Below are positions 17,528 through 24,764 of a DNA stretch of 64,000 nucleotides, in pieces (positions within the stretch are counted from its first letter, which is position 1; the number at the start of each line of letters is the position of its first letter). The stretch is from Paenibacillaceae bacterium. GTDB lineage: Bacteria; Bacillota; Clostridia; Lachnospirales; Lachnospiraceae. The translations under genes were made by a program, and so were the position numbers. Below the pieces are notes generated by a model that had not been told where the DNA came from, ran no database searches, and saw nothing but the letters and a program-made list of their open reading frames with translations. The stretch spans positions 62,001 to 126,000 of the forward strand of contig SVDU01000006.1 in NCBI GenBank assembly GCA_015057705.1. The letters are read 5' to 3'.

Positions 17528-17562
17528 TATCCCTCGTAAGGAGCTATGCCTTTCGAGGGATA
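17528..17562 (-). other. Intercistronic hairpin between flagellin and glycosyltransferase
   Basis: TATCCCTCG at 17528-17536 pairs with CGAGGGATA at 17554-17562, with a further short AAGG/CCTT pairing inside. On the minus strand no U tract follows, so it is unlikely to be a full terminator. It may stabilise the 3' end of flagellin mRNA or lower expression of the downstream gene. Confidence 0.5.
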
Positions 17563-17587
17563 AAAAGTTAAACAAATCAGTTATATA

Positions 17588-18874
17588 TTATTTTAACAGC
17601 TGTAATACACCCTGAGGAAGCTGATTTGCCTGAGCAAGCATAGCCTGAGAAGACTGAACAAGAATGTTATTCTTAGTATAGTTCATCATCTCTTTTGCCA
17701 TATCAACGTCACGGATACGGCTCTCTGCTGCGCTCATATTCTCGGTTGTTACACCTAAGTTATTGATTGTGTGCTCAAGACGATTCTGTAAAGCACCTAA
17801 ATTACCACGAGTAGAAGAAACTGTATTAATCGCGTCTTTGATCGTCTTAATAGCAGCTTTTGCACCGCTCTGTGTGCTGACATCAACGCTGTCAAGACCA
17901 AGTGCTTTGGAACTCATGGAGCCAACACTAACAGTGATGCTATTAAAGTCCTTGCCTGTATCACCTATCTGTAATGATAAACCGCTACCTACAGTAGTAC
18001 TAGGGCTAGTTCCCTTACCAGAAATTATAGGAGTAGCATTGCCCAATGCGCCAGCAAGACCATCGGCATCCTCTGTTTGTCCATTATTAACAGTTACTTC
18101 AATTCTACCAAGTCCTACGCTTGACAAATCAATGCTTGCTGTCTGTCCTGATTGTAAAGTACCAGATGCTAATGCAGTTCCTGCGCTAGTACCATTTGTA
18201 ATTGTTGTAACATCTTTTAAATCAATTACTGAAGTCTTAGCAGAACCATCCACATTATTTGTAACAGTTACTGTAATCTTTGACGAGTTAGCACCAGTAC
18301 CAACTTTAATGCCTACTGTCTGAGACTCGTCTACTGTAGTAGTGCTAGAATTATCAACAGAAAGAGAAGCACCTGAAGCTCTTGTAACTGTTGTATGTCC
18401 AATAGAGCTACCAATACCAACCATTTTCTGTGGTACACCAGTTGTCTTACCAAGGCTACCATCTAACAGGTTGATTCCGTTGAAGTTAGTACCTTCAGAA
18501 ATACGGTTGATTTCGCTCTTTAAAGAGTCAACTTCTTTTGTAAGGTTCTCACGGTCAACGTTATCCTGATATGTTCCGTTAGCGGACTGTGTAGCCAGCT
18601 CAACCATACGGTTTAACATGGAGTGAACTTCTGTTAAAGCACCTTCAGCTGTCTGAACTAAAGAAATACCATCGTTTGCGTTCTTGGAAGCTGTCTCAAG
18701 ACCTGTGATCTGTGCTCTCATCTTCTCAGAAATAGCAAGACCAGCTGCGTCGTCACCTGCGCGGTTGATTCTGTAACCGGAAGATAATTTCTCAAGGTTC
18801 TTAGATACGGATGTGTTGTTGCTTCCTAACTGTCTGTAAGAGTTTAATGCTGCGATATTGTGCTGAATTCTCAT
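17588..18874 (-). CDS. fliC: Flagellin
   Basis: The 428-residue protein is the flagellar filament subunit. The N-terminal D0/D1 region (about 1-140) starts MRIQHNIAALNSYRQL and has INRAGDDAAGLAISEKM. The C-terminal D1/D0 region ends with RIRDVDMAKEMMNYTKNNIL and QANQLPQGVLQLLK. Between about 145 and 340 lies a variable domain very rich in Ser and Thr, which offers many O-glycosylation sites. There is no signal peptide, as expected for type III flagellar export. The start has a strong AAGGAGGA site. A sigma-28-like promoter and a long folded leader lie upstream. A TPR glycosyltransferase and a glycan operon follow on the same strand, suggesting a modified flagellin. Confidence 0.97.
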   Translation of the reverse strand: MRIQHNIAALNSYRQLGSNNTSVSKNLEKLSSGYRINRAGDDAAGLAISEKMRAQITGLETASKNANDGISLVQTAEGALTEVHSMLNRMVELATQSANGTYQDNVDRENLTKEVDSLKSEINRISEGTNFNGINLLDGSLGKTTGVPQKMVGIGSSIGHTTVTRASGASLSVDNSSTTTVDESQTVGIKVGTGANSSKITVTVTNNVDGSAKTSVIDLKDVTTITNGTSAGTALASGTLQSGQTASIDLSSVGLGRIEVTVNNGQTEDADGLAGALGNATPIISGKGTSPSTTVGSGLSLQIGDTGKDFNSITVSVGSMSSKALGLDSVDVSTQSGAKAAIKTIKDAINTVSSTRGNLGALQNRLEHTINNLGVTTENMSAAESRIRDVDMAKEMMNYTKNNILVQSSQAMLAQANQLPQGVLQLLK

Positions 18875-19115
18875 GTGTTTTTTCCTCCTTGAATATGTAT
18901 CAGGGAAATCCTTTTCCCTGTATGATAAGACGCTTTCTGGTTTCCAGATAAGCGTTAAGATGTTTGAAACCTCAGCGGGGTACCAGCCGCTTAGCGGGTT
19001 TCATAAAAACTTGACACTTGTGTCTTTAAGAAGCCTGTCCAATGAATTGCTACCGCAAAATCAGGTTAAAACCGCTTTGCAAAAGTAATTCATCATCATC
19101 TTCCTTTCACATACT
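18875..19115 (-). promoter_or_regulatory. Structured flagellin 5' leader with CsrA-like hairpin
   Basis: The leader between the predicted promoter and the flagellin ATG is about 230 bases and can fold into successive stem-loops: 19049-19080, 19013-19024, 18966-19002 (GAAACC/GGTTTC arms), 18931-18954, and 18901-18920. The last has an 8-base stem CAGGGAAA/TTTCCCTG with AGGA in the loop, the GGA-in-loop form that CsrA recognises. The Shine-Dalgarno AAGGAGGA (18883-18890) gives a second GGA site. This matches the two-site layout known for the B. subtilis hag leader. No GEMM c-di-GMP riboswitch core was found. Confidence 0.5.
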
Positions 19116-19142
19116 TTATCGAGTCGGAGGCTTAAAAAGTTA
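19116..19142 (-). promoter_or_regulatory. Sigma-28 (SigD/FliA)-type promoter for flagellin
   Basis: On the minus strand TAAC (19139-19142) is followed by 15 bases and then CTCGATAA (19116-19123). This is close to the SigD consensus TAAA-N15-GCCGATAA, matching 3 of 4 and 6 of 8 positions. It lies upstream of flagellin, where such a promoter is expected. Transcription would start near 19108. Confidence 0.7.
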
Positions 19143-19204
19143 AGTCATTTTTTGTAAATTTTTAAATATTTTTTGCAGGATTCAAAGAACCCTCACAGCA
19201 GCCA

Positions 19205-19210
19205 TATAAT
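19205..19210 (+). promoter_or_regulatory. Possible sigma-A -10 box for divergent glycosyltransferase
   Basis: A perfect TATAAT lies at 19205-19210, about 85 bases before the chosen ATG at 19295. The hexamer 17 bases upstream is not a good -35. If this is the promoter, the GTG at 19214 would precede the transcript start, which supports the ATG at 19295. Confidence 0.35.
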
Positions 19211-19294
19211 AAAGTGATACCTGCATACCTGGCAGCGTCTTTTAATCATTTTTCTACACCTGACGCTGCATTTCATTCTAAGAAGGAATCTATT

Positions 19295-21109
19295 ATGACG
19301 CACAAATTTCTAACATTAGACACAGCTTCTGCCGACGACCCTTTAAATTTCTGGAAACGGGTGATTCAAAACCAGCGTTTCCTGCTGCATATAGCCACAA
19401 AACTCCTTCCCACTCTGCCCTATCAGGAAAACCGCCTCCTGATCAGCCAGATAAAGATACTAAAATCCCTGACCACTGACTTGGAATCTGCATTAAGTAA
19501 TCCTGCAGTACAAAATATCACATTTTCCTTCCAGGCCATGCATCACAACGTAGACGATACAATTGACAGGCTCACATCGCTGATCTTAATCGACAACCGT
19601 GAAAAAGCAGCTGCACTGACCGAATATCAGTTAATTCCATTTCTGCGGGAATGGCTGGAAGACACCTACTTCTGGACTCTCATCTATCCTGATAAAGAAA
19701 AAATGAAGGAATACTATGAAACTGAATTTGCCGAAAACCACAAAAATACCTACAGCAACAGAGGCGAAAAATATCTTATTTCCATTATGATTCCTGTTTA
19801 TAACAAACTGGAATATACCAAAAGATGCCTTGATAGTCTCTTCCGCAATACAGATCTCGCCAAATACCCCTGTGAACTGATACTTCTCAATGACGGGTCC
19901 ACCGACGGGACAGAAGAATATTTTGAAAGTCTGGGTATAACAAAGGTCATAAATTTAAAGGAAAATGTTAAAACAATGATATTTTCTCTGTTATTCCGGG
20001 TTTGTGAAGGGAAATATGCAGCATTTGTCAATAACGACACCATCCTCACAGAACACTGGCTGGATAACCTGCTCACCTGCTTACAGCTTTACCCAAATGC
20101 AATCATGTCCGTCCCCAGCACGCCAAACACCAGCAACCGGCAGGGTATGTTGGCAGAACTTACCCCCGAAAACGCAGAAGCAGCGGCGAAAGCCCATAAT
20201 CGTCCCTGCCCGTACCTCTGGGAAGAGCGGTGCAGGCTCATGCCTGTAATTGCATTATACGATGTGGATAAGGTGAATACCATTGGATTTGCAGACCGCT
20301 ATTTTCATACCATGGAATTCTGGGATGATGATTTCAGTCTGCGGGCAAGAAGGGCGGGATTCCATCAGATTCTCTGCCTGGATACCTGGTGTTACCATTA
20401 CGGAAGCATTTCCGGTAAAGCAGATCAGATACAAAACAGAACCCTCTTTAATGGAAGATTGCTGTTCCAGTCAAAGTATGGGATTGATCCCTGGGGAAAT
20501 AACTATTGTTACGATTCCTTTCAGCTATCTAACATTGAACTTACCATTCCACAGCAATCTACGGAAGTATCCACACTTGTCATTGACCCCGGCTTCGGAG
20601 CCGATGTTCTGCAATTTAAAACACAGCTTAGAAGACTGGAGAAAAAAAGTTTGTTTTCATTCCTTATCAATGACTCTGACCTGAAAGGCGATCTGAATCC
20701 ATTTAATAGCACTGTCATTGTCTCTCCCTCTATCTTAGAGACACATAAGCGTATCCCAGAGGGTATCTACAACTATATCAGTCTGGGCAGGGATTTATCT
20801 GTTTATCCTGACTACAAAGAACTGATTACAGAATGCTCCACCCAATTAAAACCAGGTGGATTCCTATATTTTTATGTAGCAAATCCCTATGCTTACCATC
20901 TAAAGCAGGAACTTACTGAAGAACGAATGCTAAACGGGAAAGCTTCTCTAACGCTGATTAATATCCAGGAACTTCTGTTATTAATCACCAAACTTAATCT
21001 AAAACCTCAGTTAAAAGCTATTCTTGATACCACATCACCCAAAGAAGAAAAAGGCGGTTATACCGAACACCTGGACCAATATTTCTTAATGTGCGAAAAA
21101 CAGGGCTAA
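19295..21109 (+). CDS. Family 2 glycosyltransferase with methyltransferase-like C-terminal domain
   Basis: The 604-residue protein has three parts. About 1-150 is a helical region of unknown family. About 155-410 is a GT-A family 2 domain with ISIMIPVYNKLEYTKRC, LLNDGSTDGTEEYF and AAFVNNDTIL. About 425-604 is methyltransferase-like, with VIDPGFGADVLQ and LKPGGFLYFYVANPY. The start at 19295 follows AAGGAA with good spacing; a GTG at 19214 gives a longer frame without a clear site. It is transcribed away from flagellin from the shared intergenic region and its 3' end meets a two-way terminator. Its position makes it a second candidate flagellin glycosyltransferase. Whether the C-terminal domain still binds SAM is unclear. 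Confidence 0.78.
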   Translation: MTHKFLTLDTASADDPLNFWKRVIQNQRFLLHIATKLLPTLPYQENRLLISQIKILKSLTTDLESALSNPAVQNITFSFQAMHHNVDDTIDRLTSLILIDNREKAAALTEYQLIPFLREWLEDTYFWTLIYPDKEKMKEYYETEFAENHKNTYSNRGEKYLISIMIPVYNKLEYTKRCLDSLFRNTDLAKYPCELILLNDGSTDGTEEYFESLGITKVINLKENVKTMIFSLLFRVCEGKYAAFVNNDTILTEHWLDNLLTCLQLYPNAIMSVPSTPNTSNRQGMLAELTPENAEAAAKAHNRPCPYLWEERCRLMPVIALYDVDKVNTIGFADRYFHTMEFWDDDFSLRARRAGFHQILCLDTWCYHYGSISGKADQIQNRTLFNGRLLFQSKYGIDPWGNNYCYDSFQLSNIELTIPQQSTEVSTLVIDPGFGADVLQFKTQLRRLEKKSLFSFLINDSDLKGDLNPFNSTVIVSPSILETHKRIPEGIYNYISLGRDLSVYPDYKELITECSTQLKPGGFLYFYVANPYAYHLKQELTEERMLNGKASLTLINIQELLLLITKLNLKPQLKAILDTTSPKEEKGGYTEHLDQYFLMCEKQG

Positions 21110-21133
21110 CCACTCATATTATCATAGCCAATA

Positions 21134-21183
21134 AAAAAGTGAAGGAGCAAAACCAATGAACCAGTTTTGCTCCTTCACTTTTT
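21134..21183. terminator. Bidirectional intrinsic terminator
   Basis: Arms 21134-21152 and 21165-21183 are 19-base inverted copies (AAAAAGTGAAGGAGCAAAA and its complement). T5 ends the plus-strand stem and A5 begins it, giving a U tract on either strand. It separates the convergent glycosyltransferase gene and the YjfB-like gene. Confidence 0.85.
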
Positions 21184-21187
21184 ACTC

Positions 21188-21379
21188 TTAGACTCTTACA
21201 TCAACATACTGTCCTAAACCAGTTGTCTTAATCTGGTTTGGGACTGCCGCATCCATCATCTTTAAAAGATCGGCTGCCTGCACTTCCTGGTTATCCATTG
21301 CCTTCTTCGCAACGCTTAATCCGGCACTCTGTTGAATTTTAGAAGAGCTTAACTGCATACTCATTGCTGCAATATCCAT
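21188..21379 (-). CDS. YjfB-like putative motility protein
   Basis: The small protein (63 residues) reads MDIAAMSMQLSSSKIQQSAG at its start and has SVAKKAMDNQEVQAADLLKM. This is the pattern of the YjfB putative motility family (Pfam YjfB_motility), usually near 60 residues in Firmicutes. The molecular role of the family is not known; in Bacillus its gene belongs to the SigD regulon. The ribosome site AAAGGAGAAAGAT is strong. A sigma-28-like promoter can be drawn upstream at 21433-21459. Its place next to flagellin genes agrees with a flagellar or motility link. Confidence 0.8.
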   Translation of the reverse strand: MDIAAMSMQLSSSKIQQSAGLSVAKKAMDNQEVQAADLLKMMDAAVPNQIKTTGLGQYVDVRV

Positions 21380-21432
21380 ATCTTTCTCCTTTCACATCAC
21401 ATGTTTTAAGAAATTATGGGTCAACACTAATT

Positions 21433-21459
21433 ATATCGACATTTCTTATGGAACTGATA
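21433..21459 (-). promoter_or_regulatory. Possible sigma-28-type promoter for YjfB-like gene
   Basis: On the minus strand GTCGATAT (21433-21440) matches 6 of 8 bases of the SigD -10, and TATC lies 15 bases upstream (21456-21459), matching 2 of 4 of TAAA. The weak -35 keeps this tentative, but the downstream gene is of a SigD-controlled family. Confidence 0.38.
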
Positions 21460-21461
21460 AG

Positions 21462-23003
21462 TCAAACTCCCTGTTCCTGATAACAATCCAGAGTAAACCA
21501 GAACTCCACACCGCCCTCAACGTTTCTTACACCGCAGGACTTCTTGTGAGAGTCAATAATCGCCTTCACAATGGAAAGACCAATTCCACTGCCGCCATAT
21601 TCCCGGGTGTGGGCCTTATCCACTTTGAAAAATTTCGTCCACAGCTTCGGTAAATCCTCGTCCGGAATACTCTGCCCCGTATTAAATACGGTTACAAGCG
21701 CCTCTTTCCCATTCTCTTCGGCAGTGATAATAATCTCCCGGTCTCCACCCAGATGATTAAGTGCATTATTTAAATAATTGGTGATCACTTCTTCTATTTT
21801 AAATTCATCCGCATAAACACGAATGGTATCAAACGTCTCCAATTTCACCTTAGCATCCTTTTGCTGGATTAAAATCCCGGCAGATCCAATCACTCCGCGG
21901 ATAAGCTCCGTCAAATCAAAGCATTCCAACTGTAAATCGTCGTTGCCAAACTCCAAAGCCGTAAGATTCAACAGCTGACGAACCATTTTGTTCATCTTAT
22001 TGGCCTCATCCATTATCACCTCACAGTAATAATCCCTGCTCTCCGGATCTTCTGCCATTCCCTCCGTTAAGCCTTCCGCATATCCCTGAATAAGAGCAAT
22101 GGGTGTTTTCAGCTCATGGGACACATTAGCGATAAACTCCTTCCGCATCTCATCAATCTTTACCTTTTCCGCAATATCGTTCTGCAGTTCTTCATTGGCA
22201 CTGCGAAGCTGTCCTATTGTATCCTTAAGCCGGTCGGACAACTGATTCATGCTGTTACCCAGGACACCGATTTCATCTTTTTCATCACCAGTGTATTTTG
22301 CCTCAAAGTCAAGACCGGACATCTTCTCTGACAAATTCGCCAGTTGAAGAATGGGTGTTGTAATACGTTTGGTAGTGAAATAAATAAACAAACTACCTAT
22401 AATCAAAGCCATAGACCCCACATATGCCAGGAACCTGTTTGACAAAGCCACACTGTCCCTGATACTCGACAGCGGTATGGATATTAGAAAAATAGTTTTA
22501 TTATCCGAGAAATACCCCCAGCTCTCCAGGTAATAAGAATCCGAACGTTTATCATAAGTTTTTTGTATAATATAGTTATTATGTTTTCTTAATACTCTGG
22601 CCTTGGGCATATCTTTACCAAAAATATAATCCTCTACCCTGTTTTTTAAGAACTGTGGGTCACCACTTGTAGACATCATATATTCGTCTGATGTACTGTC
22701 GATTAAAATCATCATTAAATTATATTTTTCACCCATGGTCCGAAACATCTTCTGCACGGGTCCCTCATTTTTGAAATCAGGATCATAGGAATCGTGGTAA
22801 TAATTAATAATTCCTTTTCCGCTTTCATTGGCCTGGGCTACTACCTGATCAATCTCTGTATAGGCCATTTCCAGTATACGAACCTTGGCTCTGGTATAAA
22901 ATCCTTCTAAAAACCAGTTGTTCACACACCAGGTAGTCAAAAGAACAAATGCCATCAGACAGACAAATATGATGGCAAAACGCGCCTTTATGGAATGCTT
23001 CAT
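21462..23003 (-). CDS. Membrane sensor histidine kinase
   Basis: The 513-residue kinase has TM1 near residues 8-30, an extracytoplasmic sensor of about 160 residues, and TM2 (FLAYVGSMALIIGSLFIYF). Then come a HAMP domain (TTKRITTPILQLANLSEKM), an H box FIANVSHELKTPIALIQGY with the phospho-accepting His, and an ATPase domain ending in GGSGIGLSIVKAII. It phosphorylates the response regulator encoded 17 bases upstream in the same transcript. The sensor domain has no recognised family motif. Signal unknown; a cell-envelope or stress cue is typical for this architecture but not shown by the sequence. Confidence 0.92.
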   Translation of the reverse strand: MKHSIKARFAIIFVCLMAFVLLTTWCVNNWFLEGFYTRAKVRILEMAYTEIDQVVAQANESGKGIINYYHDSYDPDFKNEGPVQKMFRTMGEKYNLMMILIDSTSDEYMMSTSGDPQFLKNRVEDYIFGKDMPKARVLRKHNNYIIQKTYDKRSDSYYLESWGYFSDNKTIFLISIPLSSIRDSVALSNRFLAYVGSMALIIGSLFIYFTTKRITTPILQLANLSEKMSGLDFEAKYTGDEKDEIGVLGNSMNQLSDRLKDTIGQLRSANEELQNDIAEKVKIDEMRKEFIANVSHELKTPIALIQGYAEGLTEGMAEDPESRDYYCEVIMDEANKMNKMVRQLLNLTALEFGNDDLQLECFDLTELIRGVIGSAGILIQQKDAKVKLETFDTIRVYADEFKIEEVITNYLNNALNHLGGDREIIITAEENGKEALVTVFNTGQSIPDEDLPKLWTKFFKVDKAHTREYGGSGIGLSIVKAIIDSHKKSCGVRNVEGGVEFWFTLDCYQEQGV

Positions 23004-23020
23004 TCACTCACCTCTAACGA

Positions 23021-23695
23021 TTATGTCACTTCAAATTTATAGCCCATTCCCCAGATGGTCCGGATGTAATCTCCCTTTTCTCCCATCTTGCTTCTTAACT
23101 TCTTCACATGTGTGTCAATGGTTCTTGCATCACCGAAATAATCATAGTTCCATACATTATTAAGAATTTTTTCTCTGGAGAGAGCTATTCCCTGATTTTC
23201 CAGGAAATATGCCAGAAGCTCAAATTCTTTATAGCTTAATTCAATGTCTTTTCCATCAATGGTTACCTGATGTGCCACCTTATCTATGCAGATACCGCCG
23301 ATCTCAACCGAATCCGTATTCACAGCATTGCTGCGTCTTAATATAGCCTCTACTCGGGCAACCAGGATCTTGGGGCTGAATGGCTTTGCAATGTATTCAT
23401 CCACGCCCAAATCAAAGCCCTGAAGTTCATCCCGCTCTTCCGTTCTTGCTGTCAGCATAATGATCGGAACCTGGGAATACTTACGGATGGTCTTGCAGGT
23501 CTCCCACCCATCCATTTTCGGCATCATCACATCCAGAATAATCAGAACAATATCTTTTTGTTCAAAAAATATGTCTACTGCTTCCTCACCGTTTGATGCT
23601 TCCACTACAGTAAATCCTTTTACACTGAGGAAATCCTTTACCAGCTTTCTCATTCTGGCTTCGTCATCTACTACTAATATTTTTAACTGTTCCAT
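23021..23695 (-). CDS. OmpR/PhoB-family response regulator
   Basis: The 224-residue protein has a receiver domain (KILVVDDEARMRK; phospho-acceptor Asp in LIILDVMMPKMDGWE; PIIMLTART; KPF with the conserved Lys). It is followed by a winged-helix DNA-binding domain (LSYKEFELLAYFLENQG, ending TIDTHVKKLRSKMG and IRTIWGMGYKFE). It pairs with the histidine kinase gene that follows at 17 bases. GGGAGG sits just before the ATG. Target genes are unknown; autoregulation is common in this class. Confidence 0.93.
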   Translation of the reverse strand: MEQLKILVVDDEARMRKLVKDFLSVKGFTVVEASNGEEAVDIFFEQKDIVLIILDVMMPKMDGWETCKTIRKYSQVPIIMLTARTEERDELQGFDLGVDEYIAKPFSPKILVARVEAILRRSNAVNTDSVEIGGICIDKVAHQVTIDGKDIELSYKEFELLAYFLENQGIALSREKILNNVWNYDYFGDARTIDTHVKKLRSKMGEKGDYIRTIWGMGYKFEVT

Positions 23696-24050
23696 AAAAA
23701 CCTCCCGAAATCAGATCTCAATTGTTTTCCTGTATTTATGAAACATATTGTACCAAATTGATAGAGGAATATCTACATTTTCACAGAGATTTCACACCAT
23801 TTCCCGATTAACCTCTATAATTTATTGATTAAGATAAATGGCTTATCAAAGATAAACTGCTATTAGACTTTGCGATAGCGCAAAAAAGGGGTTGTGAAAT
23901 AAGTCTCTACGAAATAGGAGGATTCTCTTCTGAGCAATGTTTTACGTCATAGTTAAATTTTACTACAAAAATAGGACTTCCAATGCACGAACGTGCTTCG
24001 GAAAGTCCTATTTTATTAAGGAGTTATTTCATATCCCCTTTATCTGGCTA
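23696..24050. other. Intergenic stretch upstream of the two-component system
   Basis: This 355-base gap holds the leader of the response regulator gene, a short symmetric TTTGCG/CGCAAA element near 23873-23890 with no T run, and the terminator of the secreted-protein gene (23976-24015). No reading frame with a credible start and ribosome site was seen in it. Confidence 0.4.
23976..24015 (-). terminator. Intrinsic terminator after secreted-protein gene
   Basis: AAAATAGGACTTCC pairs with GGAAAGTCCTATTTT (one-base bulge), and an inner GCACG-AA-CGTGC extends the stem. On the minus strand the stem is followed by a T-rich stretch. It lies about 35 bases after the stop of the 142-residue secreted protein. 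Confidence 0.75.
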
Positions 24051-24479
24051 TTATTTATCTAAGTATTGTATCTCTGCACCAACAGCTTTTACAGGTTTAT
24101 CACTCTCAAACTTTATTTCACAACGCTTACCAATCTTACTTTTGCTTTTGTTAAAGAAAATAATACCTTTATTACGATCTTTAGTCATATCAATGGAAAC
24201 AGTCACTTTTTCTACATCACGCATTTGTCCATTGATAAATTCTCGTAAAGTAAATGTTGCGTCAAAAATTGGAGATTTTGAATTCGGCTCAATAAAATAA
24301 TCACATGATATTGCTCCTTTTTCGCAATAAAATGAATTAGAGTAAGCTTCGTCATTGTTTGTGGCAACAATAAATACACTACTCCATGTTGAATCACTGG
24401 CATTTGTTGTTATTGGGATTGCCATAAACAACATTAATGCGCACATAAAAACACTTACTACCTTTTTAAAAGTTTTCAT
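24051..24479 (-). CDS. Small secreted protein of unknown function
   Basis: The 142-residue product starts MKTFKKVVSVFMCALMLFMA, with a charged N-terminus, a hydrophobic core and a likely cleavage after TNAS, so it is exported. The mature part of about 110 residues is predicted beta-rich and has one Cys pair candidate (Cys residues in FYCEKGAISCDYF and KRCEIKF). No family was recognised. The ATG at 24479 is chosen because GGAGGG lies 8 bases upstream and the signal peptide begins there; a longer frame to 24509 adds 10 residues. A sigma-A-like promoter and a terminator bracket it, so it is a single-gene unit. Confidence 0.7.
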   Translation of the reverse strand: MKTFKKVVSVFMCALMLFMAIPITTNASDSTWSSVFIVATNNDEAYSNSFYCEKGAISCDYFIEPNSKSPIFDATFTLREFINGQMRDVEKVTVSIDMTKDRNKGIIFFNKSKSKIGKRCEIKFESDKPVKAVGAEIQYLDK

Positions 24480-24523
24480 ACTTTTCCCTCCTAAATGCTG
24501 TATAAACAATAATTTACATTAAA

Positions 24524-24552
24524 ATTATACTATATCAAAAGAAATAAGTAAA
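24524..24552 (-). promoter_or_regulatory. Sigma-A-like promoter of secreted-protein gene
   Basis: On the minus strand TTTACT (24547-24552), 17 bases, then TATAAT (24524-24529). The -10 is perfect and the -35 matches 4 of 6. The transcript would start about 40 bases before the ATG at 24479. Confidence 0.45.
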
Positions 24553-24718
24553 TATTATTAGTCATTTTTTTGATAATTAATTAATATAATATAATTCAGG
24601 TAATAAAATTCAGTTTATTTCCTTCTTACTTGTTTTTTATTATACTTTTAATTATGTACCTTTCAAATAAATTTATGATAAAATTCCATTAACACATCAT
24701 CCATAGCAGGTAAATAAA

Positions 24719-24753
24719 ACAGGCAGATGCCCCTGTAAAAAGCATCTGCCTGT
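24719..24753 (-). terminator. Intrinsic terminator after kduI
   Basis: ACAGGCAGATGC (24719-24730) and GCATCTGCCTGT (24742-24753) form a 12-base perfect stem. On the minus strand it is followed by TTTTATTT. It lies 12 bases past the kduI stop. Confidence 0.85.
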
Positions 24754-24764
24754 CCAATCTAATC

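Noticed and set aside
17763-18323. 186-codon open frame on the plus strand inside flagellin.
   Set aside because: It is the complement of the flagellin coding sequence, with a Pro/Leu-rich product typical of a shadow frame and no ribosome site.
18875-19115. c-di-GMP (GEMM) riboswitch in the flagellin leader.
   Set aside because: Some GCAAAGC-like bases occur, but the ordered conserved core of GEMM-I or GEMM-II could not be found.
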